From: Amyelois transitella
Lineage: Eukaryota > Arthropoda > Insecta > Lepidoptera > Pyralidae
Direction: 5' to 3'
DNA length: 64,000 nt
NCBI RefSeq assembly: GCF_032362555.1
Contig: NC_083534.1
Coordinates: forward strand, 3,271,001-3,335,000
This document shows positions 44,501-54,078 of the stretch, in pieces. Below the pieces are notes generated by a model, which was not told the origin of the DNA, made no database searches, and worked only from the letters and a program-made list of their open reading frames with translations. The position numbers and the translations under genes were made by a program. Position 1 is the first letter of the stretch, and each line of letters starts with the position of its first letter.

Positions 44501-47500
44501 AGAATGGGGTAATCAGAAGTGGGAAGCAAGAGAATGGGGGTAATCAGAGGCGGGAAGCAAGGATAGGCATAATCAGAAGTGGGAAGAGAGAGGATGGGGT
44601 TAATCAGAAGTGGGAAGAGAGAAGATGGGGGTAATCAGAAGTGGGAAGAGAGAGGATGGGGTAATCAGAAGTGGGAAGTAAAAGAATGGGGTATACAGAA
44701 GTGGCAAGGAAGTGAATCGGGTAATCAGAAGTGGGAAGTAAAAGAATGGGGTAATCAGAAGTAGGAAGAACGAGAACGAAGCGCCGCGCGTGCCTTGCTG
44801 CATGCTGGGCAGGAGTGCGAAACGAGTGAAATCCGATGAAAAATGCTGCAGTGTAGTTAGTTCCGCAGCTTCTTCTACACATGCGCTTTGGAAGCGGTAG
44901 TATGTAGTTACAATTAGATTTAAGTGATGTGACGTCAATAACTGATACCTTGTATGCAATTTTGAAAATAAACCTATTCTATTCTAGTGAACGGGTTCAG
45001 AAGTTGTAATTGAGTGAATGTGTTACTGGCTACACAACATAGTCATATCAGAAGTGGGAGAAAAGAACATACATACATACATATAGTCACGTCTATATCC
45101 CTTGCCGGGTAGACAGAGCCAACAGTCTTGAAAAGACTGAATGGCCACGTTCAGCTTTTTGCCTTAATGATAGAACTGAGATTCAAATAGTGACAGGTTG
45201 CTGGCCCATCGCCTAAAAGAGGAATCCTTAGTTTATAAACCTATCCCTTAGTCGCCTTTTACGACATCCATGGGAAAGAGATGGAGTGGTCCTATTCTTT
45301 TTTGTAATGGTGCCGGGAACCACACGGCAAGAAGAAGAGAAGAGAAGAACGGTAAGAAGGCCCACCTCAGCATTGTCCCTCTCCGCTTTGAGCTCCAGCT
45401 CGATGTTCAGCAGAGCGATCTTGCAATTGTCGTAACTCTTCGGCTGCATCTCGAAACCGGCGTAGGAGAAGGTCTTCTTGAACGCCACGCCCGCGACCAG
45501 GAACGAGTCTTCTAGGGCTCCGCCGGACACCTTTTTGATACCTGAATGAAAAAAGGTCGTATTGAATTCATACACTTCAGGCATCATCATCCACATTTAA
45601 CAATCTCTTTAGGTTGGGTTTAAAGAATTTATTCTCAAAAAAGATTACAAAATCCACTTACATGAGAACAAAAGAGATAAAAGTTCTTAAAACTAGACTT
45701 AACAATTTAGCAATAATTAATTTTAACAATTTAGGAGATTCTAAACCTGACCATATCCAGGACTTACCTGAAGTTAGTCAATGTTTGCAATTGGATTTTC
45801 AATGTTAACTATTGAAATATTTAACATGTGCAGTGTGGCACCAATTAAAAAAATTAAAGAATATGTCCACTCCTTCTCTTTCCCATGGATGTCGTATAAG
45901 ACGATTAAGGGATAGGCTTTTACACTTGAGATTCTTCTTTTAGGCGATGGGTTAGCAACCTGTCACTATTTGAATCTCAATTCTGTCATCAAGTCAAAAA
46001 GCTGAGCGTGGTCAATCAGTCTTTTTAAGACAGTTTGCTCTGTCTAGCCCGTAAGTGATATAGACGTGACTATATTTATGTATTTTTAAAATTCATTCAT
46101 ATAAGACATATCATTACCAGTTTTTAGGTTTTTTTTTTTTAATTTGACGCGATTTTTAACTTTCTTAATTTGACGCGATTTTTAATATACTTCATATTGC
46201 TTAATAATTGTCAAAACTTTTGGTTTCACAACATTGGCTAACTTACCGCTACCGCCGCTTCCAAGGCGTCAGTGCAGAAGAAGCGGTAACAAACTGCACT
46301 GCAGCATTTTCTTCAACAACGTCAACAGTGTGTGTGTGTGTGTGAAACATAACTCACCGATCATGTCCAAAGGCAGCAGCGGAGCGTCCAGGGACAGTAC
46401 AGCATCAACCACCATCTTGGAGAAGTGGCCCCTCTGCTGGTGGATGAGTTTGGACGACATGGCCGTAGAGGCACATTTCTGCAGGAGATCCCTGGTGAAA
46501 GAAATCGTACATACATACATACATATGTTCACGTCTATATCCCTTGCGGGGTAGACAGAGCCAACAGTCTTGAAAGGACTGAATGGCCACGTTCAGCCAG
46601 GCTTAATGATAGAATTGAGATTTAAATAGTGACAGGTTGCTAGCCCATCGCCTAAAAAAGAATCTCAAGTTTGTAAGTCCCTTAGTCGCCTTTTACTCCT
46701 ATTCTTTTTTGTATTGGTGCCAGGAACCACACGGAAAGAAATCGTCACTTTGCAAACATAGACGAAGCGAAAGTTTGCAAATTATAATAGTTTTTGTCGG
46801 TGCCGTGTGGTTCCCGGCACTAATAAAAAAAAGAATAGTACCACTCCATCTCGCTCTCATGGCTGTCGTAGTAGGCGACTAAAAGATAATTAAAGGCTTA
46901 TAAACTTGGGATTCTACTTTAAGGCGATGGGCTAGCAACCTGTCACTATTTGAATCTCAATTCTATCATTAAGCCAAACAGCTGAATGTGGCCTATCAGT
47001 CTTTTCAAGACTTTTTGGATCCGTCTATCCCGCAAGAAATATAGACATGATTATATGTATTGCATGAAAAGAGTTATGAATGTGAATGAAGCGAAATAAG
47101 TATACAGGTATCGTGACAAATGGAAAGATGTAGCCTCTGCCTACCCCTCCGGGAAAAAGGCGTGATTTTACTTTATGTATGTATGTATAGTCAAAATTCC
47201 TAAATGATTCAATTAGCCATTTTTAAAAAAAAACATAATTTAATAACCGCTTTAAAAAAAAAGATGGCTCTTTTCGTTTTCCGCGCTATCATCTCGTGTT
47301 TCGCTGAACCGATTTTGATCAGGCTTTCAGCAGTGTTTATTACACTTATTAGATTAGGTTTAAGAAATTTAACCGACTTCAAAAAAGGAGGATATCGATC
47401 GGAGGCGGTTGTCTTTTTACAAAAGTTATATTTGCATCGCTTAAATTTTAAGACTAGACTGGGACTCACTTCTTCTCCTCGGGCGATTTGTTATCAATCT

Positions 47501-47591
47501 GGACGGCCAACTCCTTGACCTTCTCAACGGCTATCCTGGCAGCTGTGCGTACGGCCCGCACGATTATACGGGGATGTACACCTGAAACATG

Positions 47592-47631
<40 letters not shown>

Positions 47632-50600
47632 ATATAATATACTAATATTGACTGACTATTATTACTTTATATAGACTGGTGGCTCTGTCTACCCCGCTAG
47701 GGATATAGACGTGATCATATTATTAAGTATACTAATATTATAAAGTTGAAGAGTTTGTTTGTTTGAACGCGCTAATCTCAGGAACTTCTGGTTGAAGAAA
47801 TTGAAAAATTCTTTTCGTGTTGAATAGACCATTTATCGAGGAAGGCTTTAGGCTATATAACATATAATACATAATAAATAAATAAAATAAATAAATAAAC
47901 ATCAGCTGCAACTATAAATAGCAAAGAAAAAAGGGAATATGTGAAAAAAAACGGGGAAAATTATTCCTCTTTGAGTGCTTCAAATGATGCCCAAAATAAC
48001 TATACCACGCGGACGAAGTTGCGGGCACAGCTAATGATGAATATAACAATAATAATTAATAATTATTTTATATGACTACTATCTTATTGTCCAACTTGTA
48101 TTTTTATGATTGAAAAGCCGCGTGGGTTCAACTTAGACCTCATATATTTACATATATGATCCACATAATAAATTCAGTAATTGGATCCGTGTTTTTAATC
48201 ATTGGTCATCGTCAAACCACTACGAATCAGGTCACGTGTGCATACAGGACATATTATGTTTGCAAAAACTCACGGATTATCTGTTCAATGACTTTTAAAA
48301 TATTATTTCGTAATAACAAACAGTGACAAAATAAGTCTTACAAAACTAAATTTATGCCGTGTGGTTTACGACACAAATATAAAAAATAATACACTCTTTC
48401 CCATGCATGTCGTAAAAGGCGACTAAGGGATATGCTTATAAACTTGGGATTCTTTTTTAGGCGATGGGCTAGCAACCTGTCACAATTTGAAACTCAATTC
48501 TATCATTTAGCCAAACAGCTGAACGTGGCCTACAAGTCTTTCCAAGACTGTTAGCTCTGTCTACCACGCAAGGGATATAGACTTGATAACATACATACAT
48601 ACATAAAATCACGCCTCTTTCCCGGAGGGGTAGGCAGAGATTACCTCTTTCCACTTGCCATGATCTCTGCATAATACGACGTGATAATATGTATGTAAAA
48701 TTGGCTCACCCTCTTCCACGAAAGGTTTCAACCTTTTCAGCAGCTCACCAGCCAGTATTACCACTGAAGTTGTACCGTCTCCAACCTGTAACATTATTAT
48801 TGTATTAACTCCTGCTTAGTAGCTTTTGTAGCTAAGTATATAATGCAAATTATTTGTCGCTCATAATTGTATGTTGTCCGCAATGGCCATTCGGAAATTG
48901 GATCCGTTTGTTTAATCATAGGTTATGGATAATTTAAAATGTCTCAATAACGTAATAGTACACATATGCATGCCTTTCTTTGCATTTTCTCCTTTGCATT
49001 TTCCTGTCGCGGGCTAACTGGAAGAAATTTCTCTAGAAATAAGCAGTGCCCTTGTAATAAATTTCTCTGTATCTGTATCTAAAGTTTGAAGATGGACAAA
49101 GCCAACAGTTTTGAAAAGACTAAATGGCCACGTTCAGCTATTTGGCTTAAGGTTAGAATTGAGATTCAAATAGTGACAGGTTACTAGCCCATCGCCTAAA
49201 AAAAGAATCCCAAATTTGTAAGCCTATACCTAAGTCGCCTGTGGTTCCCGGCACCAATACAAAAACGAATTAGACCACTCCATTTCTTTCCCATGAATGT
49301 CGTAAGATAATGTTTTTTCTCCATAACATACATTTACCACTTTTAATATTTATTACTACAGGATATGGAGATAGACGCCCATTCCTAGATTAATAGCGGG
49401 TATGCTGATTACTTGTCCAATGATATATTTATAAGTTACTAGTTTAAAGTTTTGATGTAAGAATTAATGAATAATTAGGAAAAAAAATACAGTAATACCC
49501 CGACTTACGCTACCTCGACTTACGCGAATTCGGAGTTACGCGATTTAATTTTCTCGTCTATTCGTTTTCTGTTTGAACGTCGCGTAGTCAAGGTAAAGCG
49601 TCGGCGTTTGTTTCTGACTCCTCCCGCCTGCATTATTATTCGTTCAGTTAACAACAGGCACAGACGTGTAGTGCGGAATCGGCGCGTAGGTACATAAGTT
49701 ACGATTTTGTGTTTTTTTGTGCGTTGTGCGACGACCTGAGATATTTACTAAGTACTATGGCATCCAAACGAAGTAGAACCGACTCTTTTCACTTGGTAGA
49801 AAAATAAATTTAGAAGTGGATAGTGATGATGTTCAAGAGCTGTTGGATTCATACAATGAGGAGCTTACAATTGATGAGCTCATGACAATGCGTGAACAAG
49901 AGGAAGAAATTGATAAACATGATTCTTTGGATACAGTTCAATTAGAAGATCAAATGACAGTTGGAAACTTGACAGAAGCCCTCAGTTCGATTGAAAAAGG
50001 GTTAACAATTTTGGAAAACATAGACTCCAATGAAGAGCGCATTTTTGTTACAAAACATAGAATAAAAAAATTACTAGGATGCTACGAAGAGATATTACGG
50101 GAGAAGAAAAAATCATTGACTCGTCAGACGACTTTGTTACAATTTATGAAACCTTCTACATCAAAATAACTTCGGATTGTGTTTATACACTCTATTAATA
50201 TAGTTTGTCATATTATCTAAAATTAGATACTAATTATTTCCTAAATTATTGTTTTATTTAGTCTCCAGTCCCAATTAAATATACTTTGTATGTCTTTATA
50301 TGCAAAATTGTACCCCGACTTACGCGAATTCGACTTACGCGGATAGCGCTCAGTCCCACCTATCGCGTAAGTCCGAGGTATTACTGTATGACAAAATTAA
50401 TAATCGGGCTGGACCGCCACCAAAGGGTAGATCTTCCTGTAAGCTGGTGTAACGCCTGGGGAACCGCGCGACACACGATGTCGATCCGGAGGTCGTATAA
50501 ATTCTCCCAATCCGTGAAATCTTTGCTTGCGCGATTTAGACTTTTCGCTGTTTTTTTACTGTTAGCGTCGCGTGATTTTGTTTTTGTGACTTTAGGCGTA

Positions 50601-53464
50601 AAGATGTCGCTACACTTACCTCAGCATCCTGGGACTTGGCTATATCGACCAGGGTCTTCGCAGCTGGGTGTACAATATCCAGAAGCTGAAATGAAATATA
50701 ACATATAATTAATACACAGGTCATGTATGTATTGTTTGTATGTTATAGAACAAACATATGACCTCATTTCTACTATCGATCACCCACATTGGATGTTCAG
50801 GAGTTTAAAGATATTATAATCATTGGTGCCGTGTGGTTCCCGGTTCTCATTTTACAATAGAACCACTCCATATCTTCCCCCATGGATGTCGTTAAAGGCG
50901 ATTAAGGGAAAGGCTATTAAACTTGGGATTCATCTTGTATAACACTTCTTGTACACAATTTGCATCTCAATACCATAATAGCCATACAGCTGAACATGAT
51001 CTTTTAAAACTGTTTGGCTCTGTCTTCCCCGCAAGGGATAAAGACGTGATTACATGTATGCATTATTGATTGCTAAAAATAAATAAATGGTGTTGGCTAC
51101 CCTGCCCTGTTTTGGAGAAACACCAGTACAATCAAACTTAATATTCCACAAAAAATTTTAATACAGGGTGCAAGTGTTTCTTTCAAATACTACATACTGA
51201 CAGGGTAGACAGAGCCTGTTGGCTCTGTCTACCCTGTCAGAGCCTGTTAGTCTTTAGCTGAAAAGCCAAACTAGACTGTTGTCTAGTTTGGCTTTTCAGC
51301 TAAAGACTAAAATACCATGTTCAGCAAAGTGGCTTAATGGTAGAATTGAGATTTAAACAGTGACAGATTGCTAGACCATCATCTAGAAAAAGAATCTTCA
51401 GTTTAATAGCCTTTCCCTTGATTGCTGCTGCAGTGTAGTTTGTTCCGCCGCTTCTTCTACACATGCGCTTTGGAAGCGGTAGTAGTTATAATTCGATTTA
51501 AATGATGTGACGTCAATAAGCGATTCCTAGTATCCAATTTTGAAAATAAATGTATTCTATTCTATTGGCTTCTACATTTTACATGGAAAGAATACAAACT
51601 GGCATACATTATGTTTTTTCTGCATTACCAAAACAGTTAAGCTTACGCTAGATGAAGGTACGCCAATTCCCTTAGTCACGTTTTACGACATCTATTAGAT
51701 AAGGACAGAGTAGTCCAATTCACCACCTGGCATACATCTTTCAAATGTGAAAAATATTACTGTTAATAAATTATTTTATAGCAGTATGGGGGAAAATTGG
51801 AGAAAAATATTCCACCTTCATAATCGTAGCTCCATCATTGGATATAACAGCTTTGCCGGCGTGGTCCACAATCAGCTTGTCCATGCCACGGGGACCCAGG
51901 GTGGTCCGCACCTGGAAGATTAGAACAAACTTAAAGAAAGAGGTTCTTAAATAAATTGTGTAAGAGTTAATAATAAAAATAAAGAACAGGGCCACTCCAT
52001 CTCTTTCCCGTGGGCATAGTTAAAGGCAACTATGGCTTATAAATGTGGGATTCTCCTTTTAGGTGATAGGCTAGCAACCTGTCACTATTTGAATCTCAAT
52101 TCTATCATTAAGCCAGCTGGATGTGGGCTCAGTCTTTTTGACCCCAGCTAGTAGTCTTTATAATTACTTACAGCATCCACAACGATTTGGCACGCATTTA
52201 TGTTGGAGATCAGCTGGGGCTTGCCCTGGGACTGATCCGTGCCCTCCTTCAGAACTAGGATTTGTGGTTGCTGCAAAGAAATATATATGTATAAAAAAAA
52301 TAAGAATTAATTTAAAAAGAAAATTGACATCTCATTAACAATAATGTGATTCGTCAGTTTTATCAAAAGTACTTCAACAACATGCTTCTTGTAATGGAAT
52401 TTTGTCAACAATCAAGAGAACTTAGAATCTGACCTAAGTGTAACATACACTGAATGTTGTAACAATATTGGTTCAGCACAACATGAGATAATAAAACAAA
52501 CATACAAGCGTATCTACATAAATACATAGGTTAAATTGAGAAACTCCTTTTATTAAGACGGTTGAACACTTTATTGCCCCAAAAAAGTAAAAATACTATA
52601 TAAGGTATTAAATGTTACACAAATATTAAATGAATAAGAAAAACAATTCAAATGTGAATATACTCGACCAACATGCAGTTCAAAATAAGCAGCTGTTTCC
52701 AAATGGTCAAGATGGAAAGTTATGAATTTTTTATTAAATCTTTATAATCAATCACCCAGTTAATTTATCTTTTGTTAACAACATTTATAAAGCTGAAACT
52801 GACTGAGCTGAGCTGACTGAATTCGGAAGGTGACATTTGGTATAAATATAACTTGGAAGTGAAAAGGACCATTTTATTTGGATATTCAGATAACCTTAAG
52901 TTTTCACAGAGTGGAAAAAAAAACAAATTAAGTGGGCATAATGTAATAATAAATGCTCCCCAGTTCAATAATTGAGTGATGATGAATCAGACACCATCTG
53001 GATTCAATAACCAATTAGATTAATATTGGATCGGTTAATGACATGTAATAGTAAAAGAAATAGTAAATTCCTTTCATACAACACTTATTCATCCCATAAA
53101 ATTCATCACGTGACGGGTTTTTAAGTGAACAAAAGCGAAACCAAAAACAGTTGCGAAGTCGGCATAAACTATGTCGGTGTAACTTATTTAATTACTATTT
53201 TATTTAAGTAATTTTGGCGAAGAATCGTTCATGATATACTATTTACCAATCATCTTCACAAGTGTACACAATAAAAATAGATAAAAACAGACTATTTCTC
53301 GAGATAAACCTCAAATTTTTAATATAGTTTTATCACAATAAATACACATTCGCCGCAAAAAATAAGCACACGAAATTATATTTTACACTTTTAACTTTAG
53401 ATATAGATGATCTAGACCGACATTAAATAAAAGATTACGAAGAAATTTGCAAATTATTTACCAT
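38503..53464 (-). CDS. CCT7: T-complex protein 1 subunit eta (CCT7), 14 coding exons, 543 aa
   Basis: One of eight subunits of the cytosolic chaperonin CCT/TRiC, which folds actin, tubulin and other proteins using ATP. Exons 5' to 3': 53464-53462, 52270-52172, 51911-51816, 50685-50620, 48785-48710, 47581-47470, 46491-46358, 45541-45366, 44037-43883, 43097-42928, 41138-41004, 40662-40474, 39182-39058, 38598-38503. All introns are GT-AG and the phases join into one frame of 544 codons. Visible motifs: [18 protein letters not shown], the ATP-site [45 protein letters not shown] and ILSVDETIK, ending [10 protein letters not shown]. Length equals the usual 543 residues and similarity to remembered fly and human CCT7 is high throughout, so it is intact. 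The start codon is alone on exon 1. Introns are crowded with retroposons. Confidence 0.97.
38765..38890 (+). pseudogene. RTE-like retrotransposon 3' remnant
   Basis: Fragment gggtgggtgccaagggacagg...ggaggaggcctttgtctaaagacaagctg resembles the C-terminal end of RTE-type elements. It is in the last intron of CCT7. Confidence 0.45.
38938..39035 (+). repeat. GT repeat
   Basis: atgaatgtggataaagcgagccaagtatgcagggatcgtggcaagtggaaag followed by a chimeric end (taccccgtaagggataaagacgtg). Confidence 0.65.
39362..39525 (-). repeat. dispersed repeat (gctgcagtgcagtttgttaccgc family)
   Basis: Reverse copy of 40272-40445. Shared text includes acattggttgacgtcaaa, accgccgcttccaaggcgtcagtgcag and attatagg. 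The two form an inverted pair in one CCT7 intron. Confidence 0.75.
39995..40170 (+). repeat. GT repeat
   Basis: cccgaaaccgccgagcttgc...gtggcaagtggaaagaagtagtctctgcctacccctccggg with a TATG tail. Confidence 0.7.
40272..40445 (+). repeat. dispersed repeat (gctgcagtgcagtttgttaccgc family)
   Basis: Forward partner of 39362-39525. Other copies are at 44846-44990, 46200-46305 and 51426-51565. Confidence 0.75.
40738..40980 (+). repeat. rearranged HT repeats around a MITE fragment
   Basis: HT text is broken at 40770 by a piece (40771-40862) of the MITE family of 30760. HT text then resumes, first reversed and then forward. A complex junction in a CCT7 intron. Confidence 0.65.
41234..41502 (-). repeat. 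CGA repeat, full-length
   Basis: Reverse copy from agctgtgcccgcgacttcgtccgcg to ctttataatattagtatag, in a CCT7 intron. Confidence 0.8.
41510..42300. other. intron sequence, no feature seen
   Basis: AT-rich part of CCT7 intron 10 with no repeat that I recognise. Confidence 0.4.
42309..42530 (+). repeat. HT repeat, diverged
   Basis: Head gccgtgtggtctccgg, body present; the 3' end is changed. Confidence 0.65.
42579..42826 (-). repeat. CGA repeat, slightly deleted
   Basis: Reverse copy; a short internal deletion removes the 'ccattattt' block. Confidence 0.75.
42878..42902. repeat. (TATTG)n microsatellite
   Basis: About 4.5 units ending 25 bp inside the intron from the exon 10 donor of CCT7. 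Confidence 0.85.
43136..43392 (+). repeat. HT repeat with 10-bp target duplication
   Basis: Full copy bounded by tatggataag at 43126-43135 and 43393-43402, 39 bp upstream of CCT7 exon 10. Confidence 0.9.
43499..43567. repeat. CCT7-intron motif, copy 1
   Basis: ggcctcatatatttatgcgatcctcac...cagaaattggatccgttttttataatcatcgg. Similar blocks are at 44324-44392, 48136-48207 and 48855-48922. Confidence 0.7.
43716..43838 (-). repeat. HT repeat, 5' half
   Basis: Reverse fragment from aacatctaaaagaagaatccc to ccgggaaccacacggca, about 45 bp from the exon 9 donor of CCT7. Confidence 0.75.
44324..44392. repeat. CCT7-intron motif, copy 2
   Basis: gtgcctcataataac...cagtaattggatccgtgttttataatcattgg. Confidence 0.7.
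44400..44778. repeat. minisatellite, 30-bp unit, about 12-13 copies
   Basis: The unit is close to gaatggggtaatcagaagtgggaagtgaaa, with variable positions between units. It lies in CCT7 intron 8. Two reading frames stay open across it because the unit length is divisible by three; neither is a gene. Confidence 0.95.
44846..44990 (+). repeat. dispersed repeat (gctgcagtgcagtttgttaccgc family)
   Basis: tgctgcagtgtagttagttccgc...gaaaataaacctattctattcta. Confidence 0.7.
45068..45328 (-). repeat. HT repeat with target duplication
   Basis: Full reverse copy flanked by aagaa on both sides (ending at 45067 and starting at 45329). Its right end is 38 bp from the exon 8 donor of CCT7. Confidence 0.85.
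45827..46086 (+). repeat. HT repeat, diverged
   Basis: Head gtgcagtgtggcaccaatt, complete body, altered tail. Confidence 0.7.
46200..46305 (-). repeat. dispersed repeat (gctgcagtgcagtttgttaccgc family)
   Basis: Reverse copy ending gaagaagcggtaacaaactgcactgcagc. It is followed by a (GT)n run at 46328-46344 and then CCT7 exon 7. Confidence 0.7.
46509..46734 (-). repeat. HT repeat with 11-bp target duplication, next to a splice acceptor
   Basis: Reverse copy with small internal deletions, bounded by aaagaaatcgt at 46498-46508 and 46735-46745. Only about 15 bases separate its tail from the acceptor AG of CCT7 exon 7 (46493-46492). Confidence 0.9.
46800..47062 (+). repeat. HT repeat, full-length
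   Basis: Head gtgccgtgtggttcccggcac, full body, end gacatgattatatgtattg. Confidence 0.8.
47065..47193 (+). repeat. GT repeat
   Basis: gcatgaaaagagttatgaatgtgaatgaagcg...ctctgcctacccctccggg with a TATG tail, immediately after an HT repeat. Confidence 0.7.
47210..47440 (-). repeat. dispersed repeat (aaccgcctccgatcgatatc family)
   Basis: The reverse complement is homologous to 9505-9705. It ends just before CCT7 exon 6. Confidence 0.65.
47597..47640. repeat. (TA)n microsatellite
   Basis: Alternating TA run about 16 bp into CCT7 intron 5 (acceptor side of exon 6). Confidence 0.9.
47727..48034 (+). repeat. CGA repeat with a small insertion
   Basis: Normal ends, with an ataaataaataaaataaataa expansion in the middle (about 47873-47900). 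Confidence 0.75.
48136..48207. repeat. CCT7-intron motif, copy 3
   Basis: gacctcatatatttacatatatgatccac...cagtaattggatccgtgtttttaatcattgg. Confidence 0.7.
48356..48600 (+). repeat. HT repeat, full-length
   Basis: Head gccgtgtggtttacgacac, body and altered tail. It is followed directly by a reverse GT repeat. Confidence 0.75.
48596..48672 (-). repeat. GT repeat
   Basis: (CATA)n, then atcacgcctctttcccggaggggtaggcagagattacctctttccacttgcc. It ends 38 bp from the exon 5 donor of CCT7. Confidence 0.7.
48855..48922. repeat. CCT7-intron motif, copy 4
   Basis: gtcgctcataattgtatg...cggaaattggatccgtttgtttaatcatagg. Confidence 0.6.
49088..49250 (-). repeat. HT repeat, truncated, abutting a second head
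   Basis: Reverse HT from ggacaaagccaacag to cctatacctaagtcgcc, then a short forward head segment to about 49310 (tgtggttcccggcaccaatac). Confidence 0.65.
49490..50386 (+). mobile_element. Tigger/pogo-like element, internally deleted
   Basis: An 897-bp element between TA duplications (49488-49489, 50387-50388). The inverted ends are cagtaataccccgacttacgc and, read inward from the right, cagtaatacctcggacttacgc, each with further gacttacgc subrepeats. It keeps the first codons of a transposase (atggcatccaaacgaagtag at 49758) and its C-terminal tail, but the DNA-binding and DDE regions are gone. It sits in a CCT7 intron. Confidence 0.85.
49816..50169 (+). pseudogene. C-terminal remnant of a Tigger/pogo-like transposase
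   Basis: 117 open codons: acidic and helical ([32 protein letters not shown]), ending [15 protein letters not shown]. The [18 protein letters not shown] acidic tail and the LLQFMKP ending are typical of the C-termini of Tigger-related transposases. No catalytic residue is present. The preceding piece ([16 protein letters not shown] followed by a stop) shows the deletion junction. Confidence 0.7.
50825..51062 (+). repeat. HT repeat, diverged
   Basis: Head gtgccgtgtggttcccgg; middle portion shortened; end agacgtgattacatgtatg. Confidence 0.7.
51197..51240. repeat. perfect hairpin, 20-bp arms, TGTT loop
   Basis: Arms 51197-51216 and 51221-51240 (ctgacagggtagacagagcc and its complement) around tgtt. 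The arm sequence is HT-derived. Confidence 0.95.
51247..51310. repeat. perfect hairpin, 30-bp arms, TGTT loop
   Basis: Arms 51247-51276 and 51281-51310 around tgtt, six bases after the previous hairpin. The arm includes ttagctgaaaagccaaac, also HT-related. Confidence 0.95.
51311..51425 (-). repeat. HT repeat fragment
   Basis: Reverse HT middle (ataccatgttcagcaaagtggcttaatggtagaattgag...gcctttcccttg) continuing from the hairpins. Confidence 0.7.
51426..51565 (+). repeat. dispersed repeat (gctgcagtgcagtttgttaccgc family)
   Basis: gctgctgcagtgtagtttgttccgccgcttcttctacac...gaaaataaatgtattctattctat. Confidence 0.75.
51985..52145 (+). repeat. HT repeat, both ends truncated
   Basis: HT middle (ggccactccatctctttcccgtggg...tctatcattaagccagctgg). 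It ends 27 bp from the exon 2 donor of CCT7. Confidence 0.7.
52271..53461 (-). other. CCT7 intron 1, no embedded feature seen
   Basis: A 1191-bp intron separating the lone ATG from codon 2. It contains a cacgtg E-box at about 53107 but no repeat that I recognise, in contrast to the other introns. Confidence 0.6.
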
Positions 53465-54078
53465 TTTGATTTGGTTTAAATTTTATTTATTTCCTTACTT
53501 TCCTTCAATTAAATCTACAAAAAAAGAACAGAATTTAGCTTGACAGATGACTTTGACAGTTTTGGACATGTGAGTGAAGAGATTGTAATGATATGTTTCT
53601 TTAAATGTTTAAATCGAGTATCATATAGAATGGAATCATATGTACCTACTTTGTTTTCACAGTTATATTCTTAGTCATTTATGTATAATCTGAGAGAGTA
53701 GACGTTTCTTATGTACTTTTTCATATAAATATTATAATCTTCTCTTTTCCTTACTTCTTTTTCCTGAGGCCGATGGGCAGAGAGTACATCTTTCTACTTG
53801 ACAAGATCTTTACATACTTTTTTCGCTTCATTCACATTCTTATCTCTCGTTATCTGTGGTGTAGATTGAGTGATTAGAGTGTAATTCAGAATAAAGATAA
53901 GTCGCAATCAACACAGTAATCAGGGCTTCATTTACGTCACGTCACTAGCAATGTCAAATTTTCAAAAACGTCAGTGAACTACAGTGAAAGAGCGGCGGTT
54001 TTCCTTTTACGCGTTTTATTTTATGTTCATCACAAAGTTTTGATACTTTTTGCAATAAGAATAATTAATAGGTCAAAA
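53465..54078. promoter_or_regulatory. divergent promoter region between CCT7 and the ZAD zinc-finger gene
   Basis: 614 bp separate the two start codons, facing away from each other. On the CCT7 side ACTGTCAAAGTCATCTGTCA (minus strand, 53541-53560) carries two TGTCA motifs. On the zinc-finger side are tacgtcacgtcac (about 53934-53946, CRE-like), caatgtcaaa (53949) and aacgtcagtg (53968). A GT-repeat scrap lies at 53768-53850. Transcription starts are not known. Confidence 0.55.

Noticed and set aside
44579..44959. Three long open frames with repeating SDYPI/QKWEE-type units
   Set aside because: They are produced by the 30-bp minisatellite, whose unit is a multiple of three.
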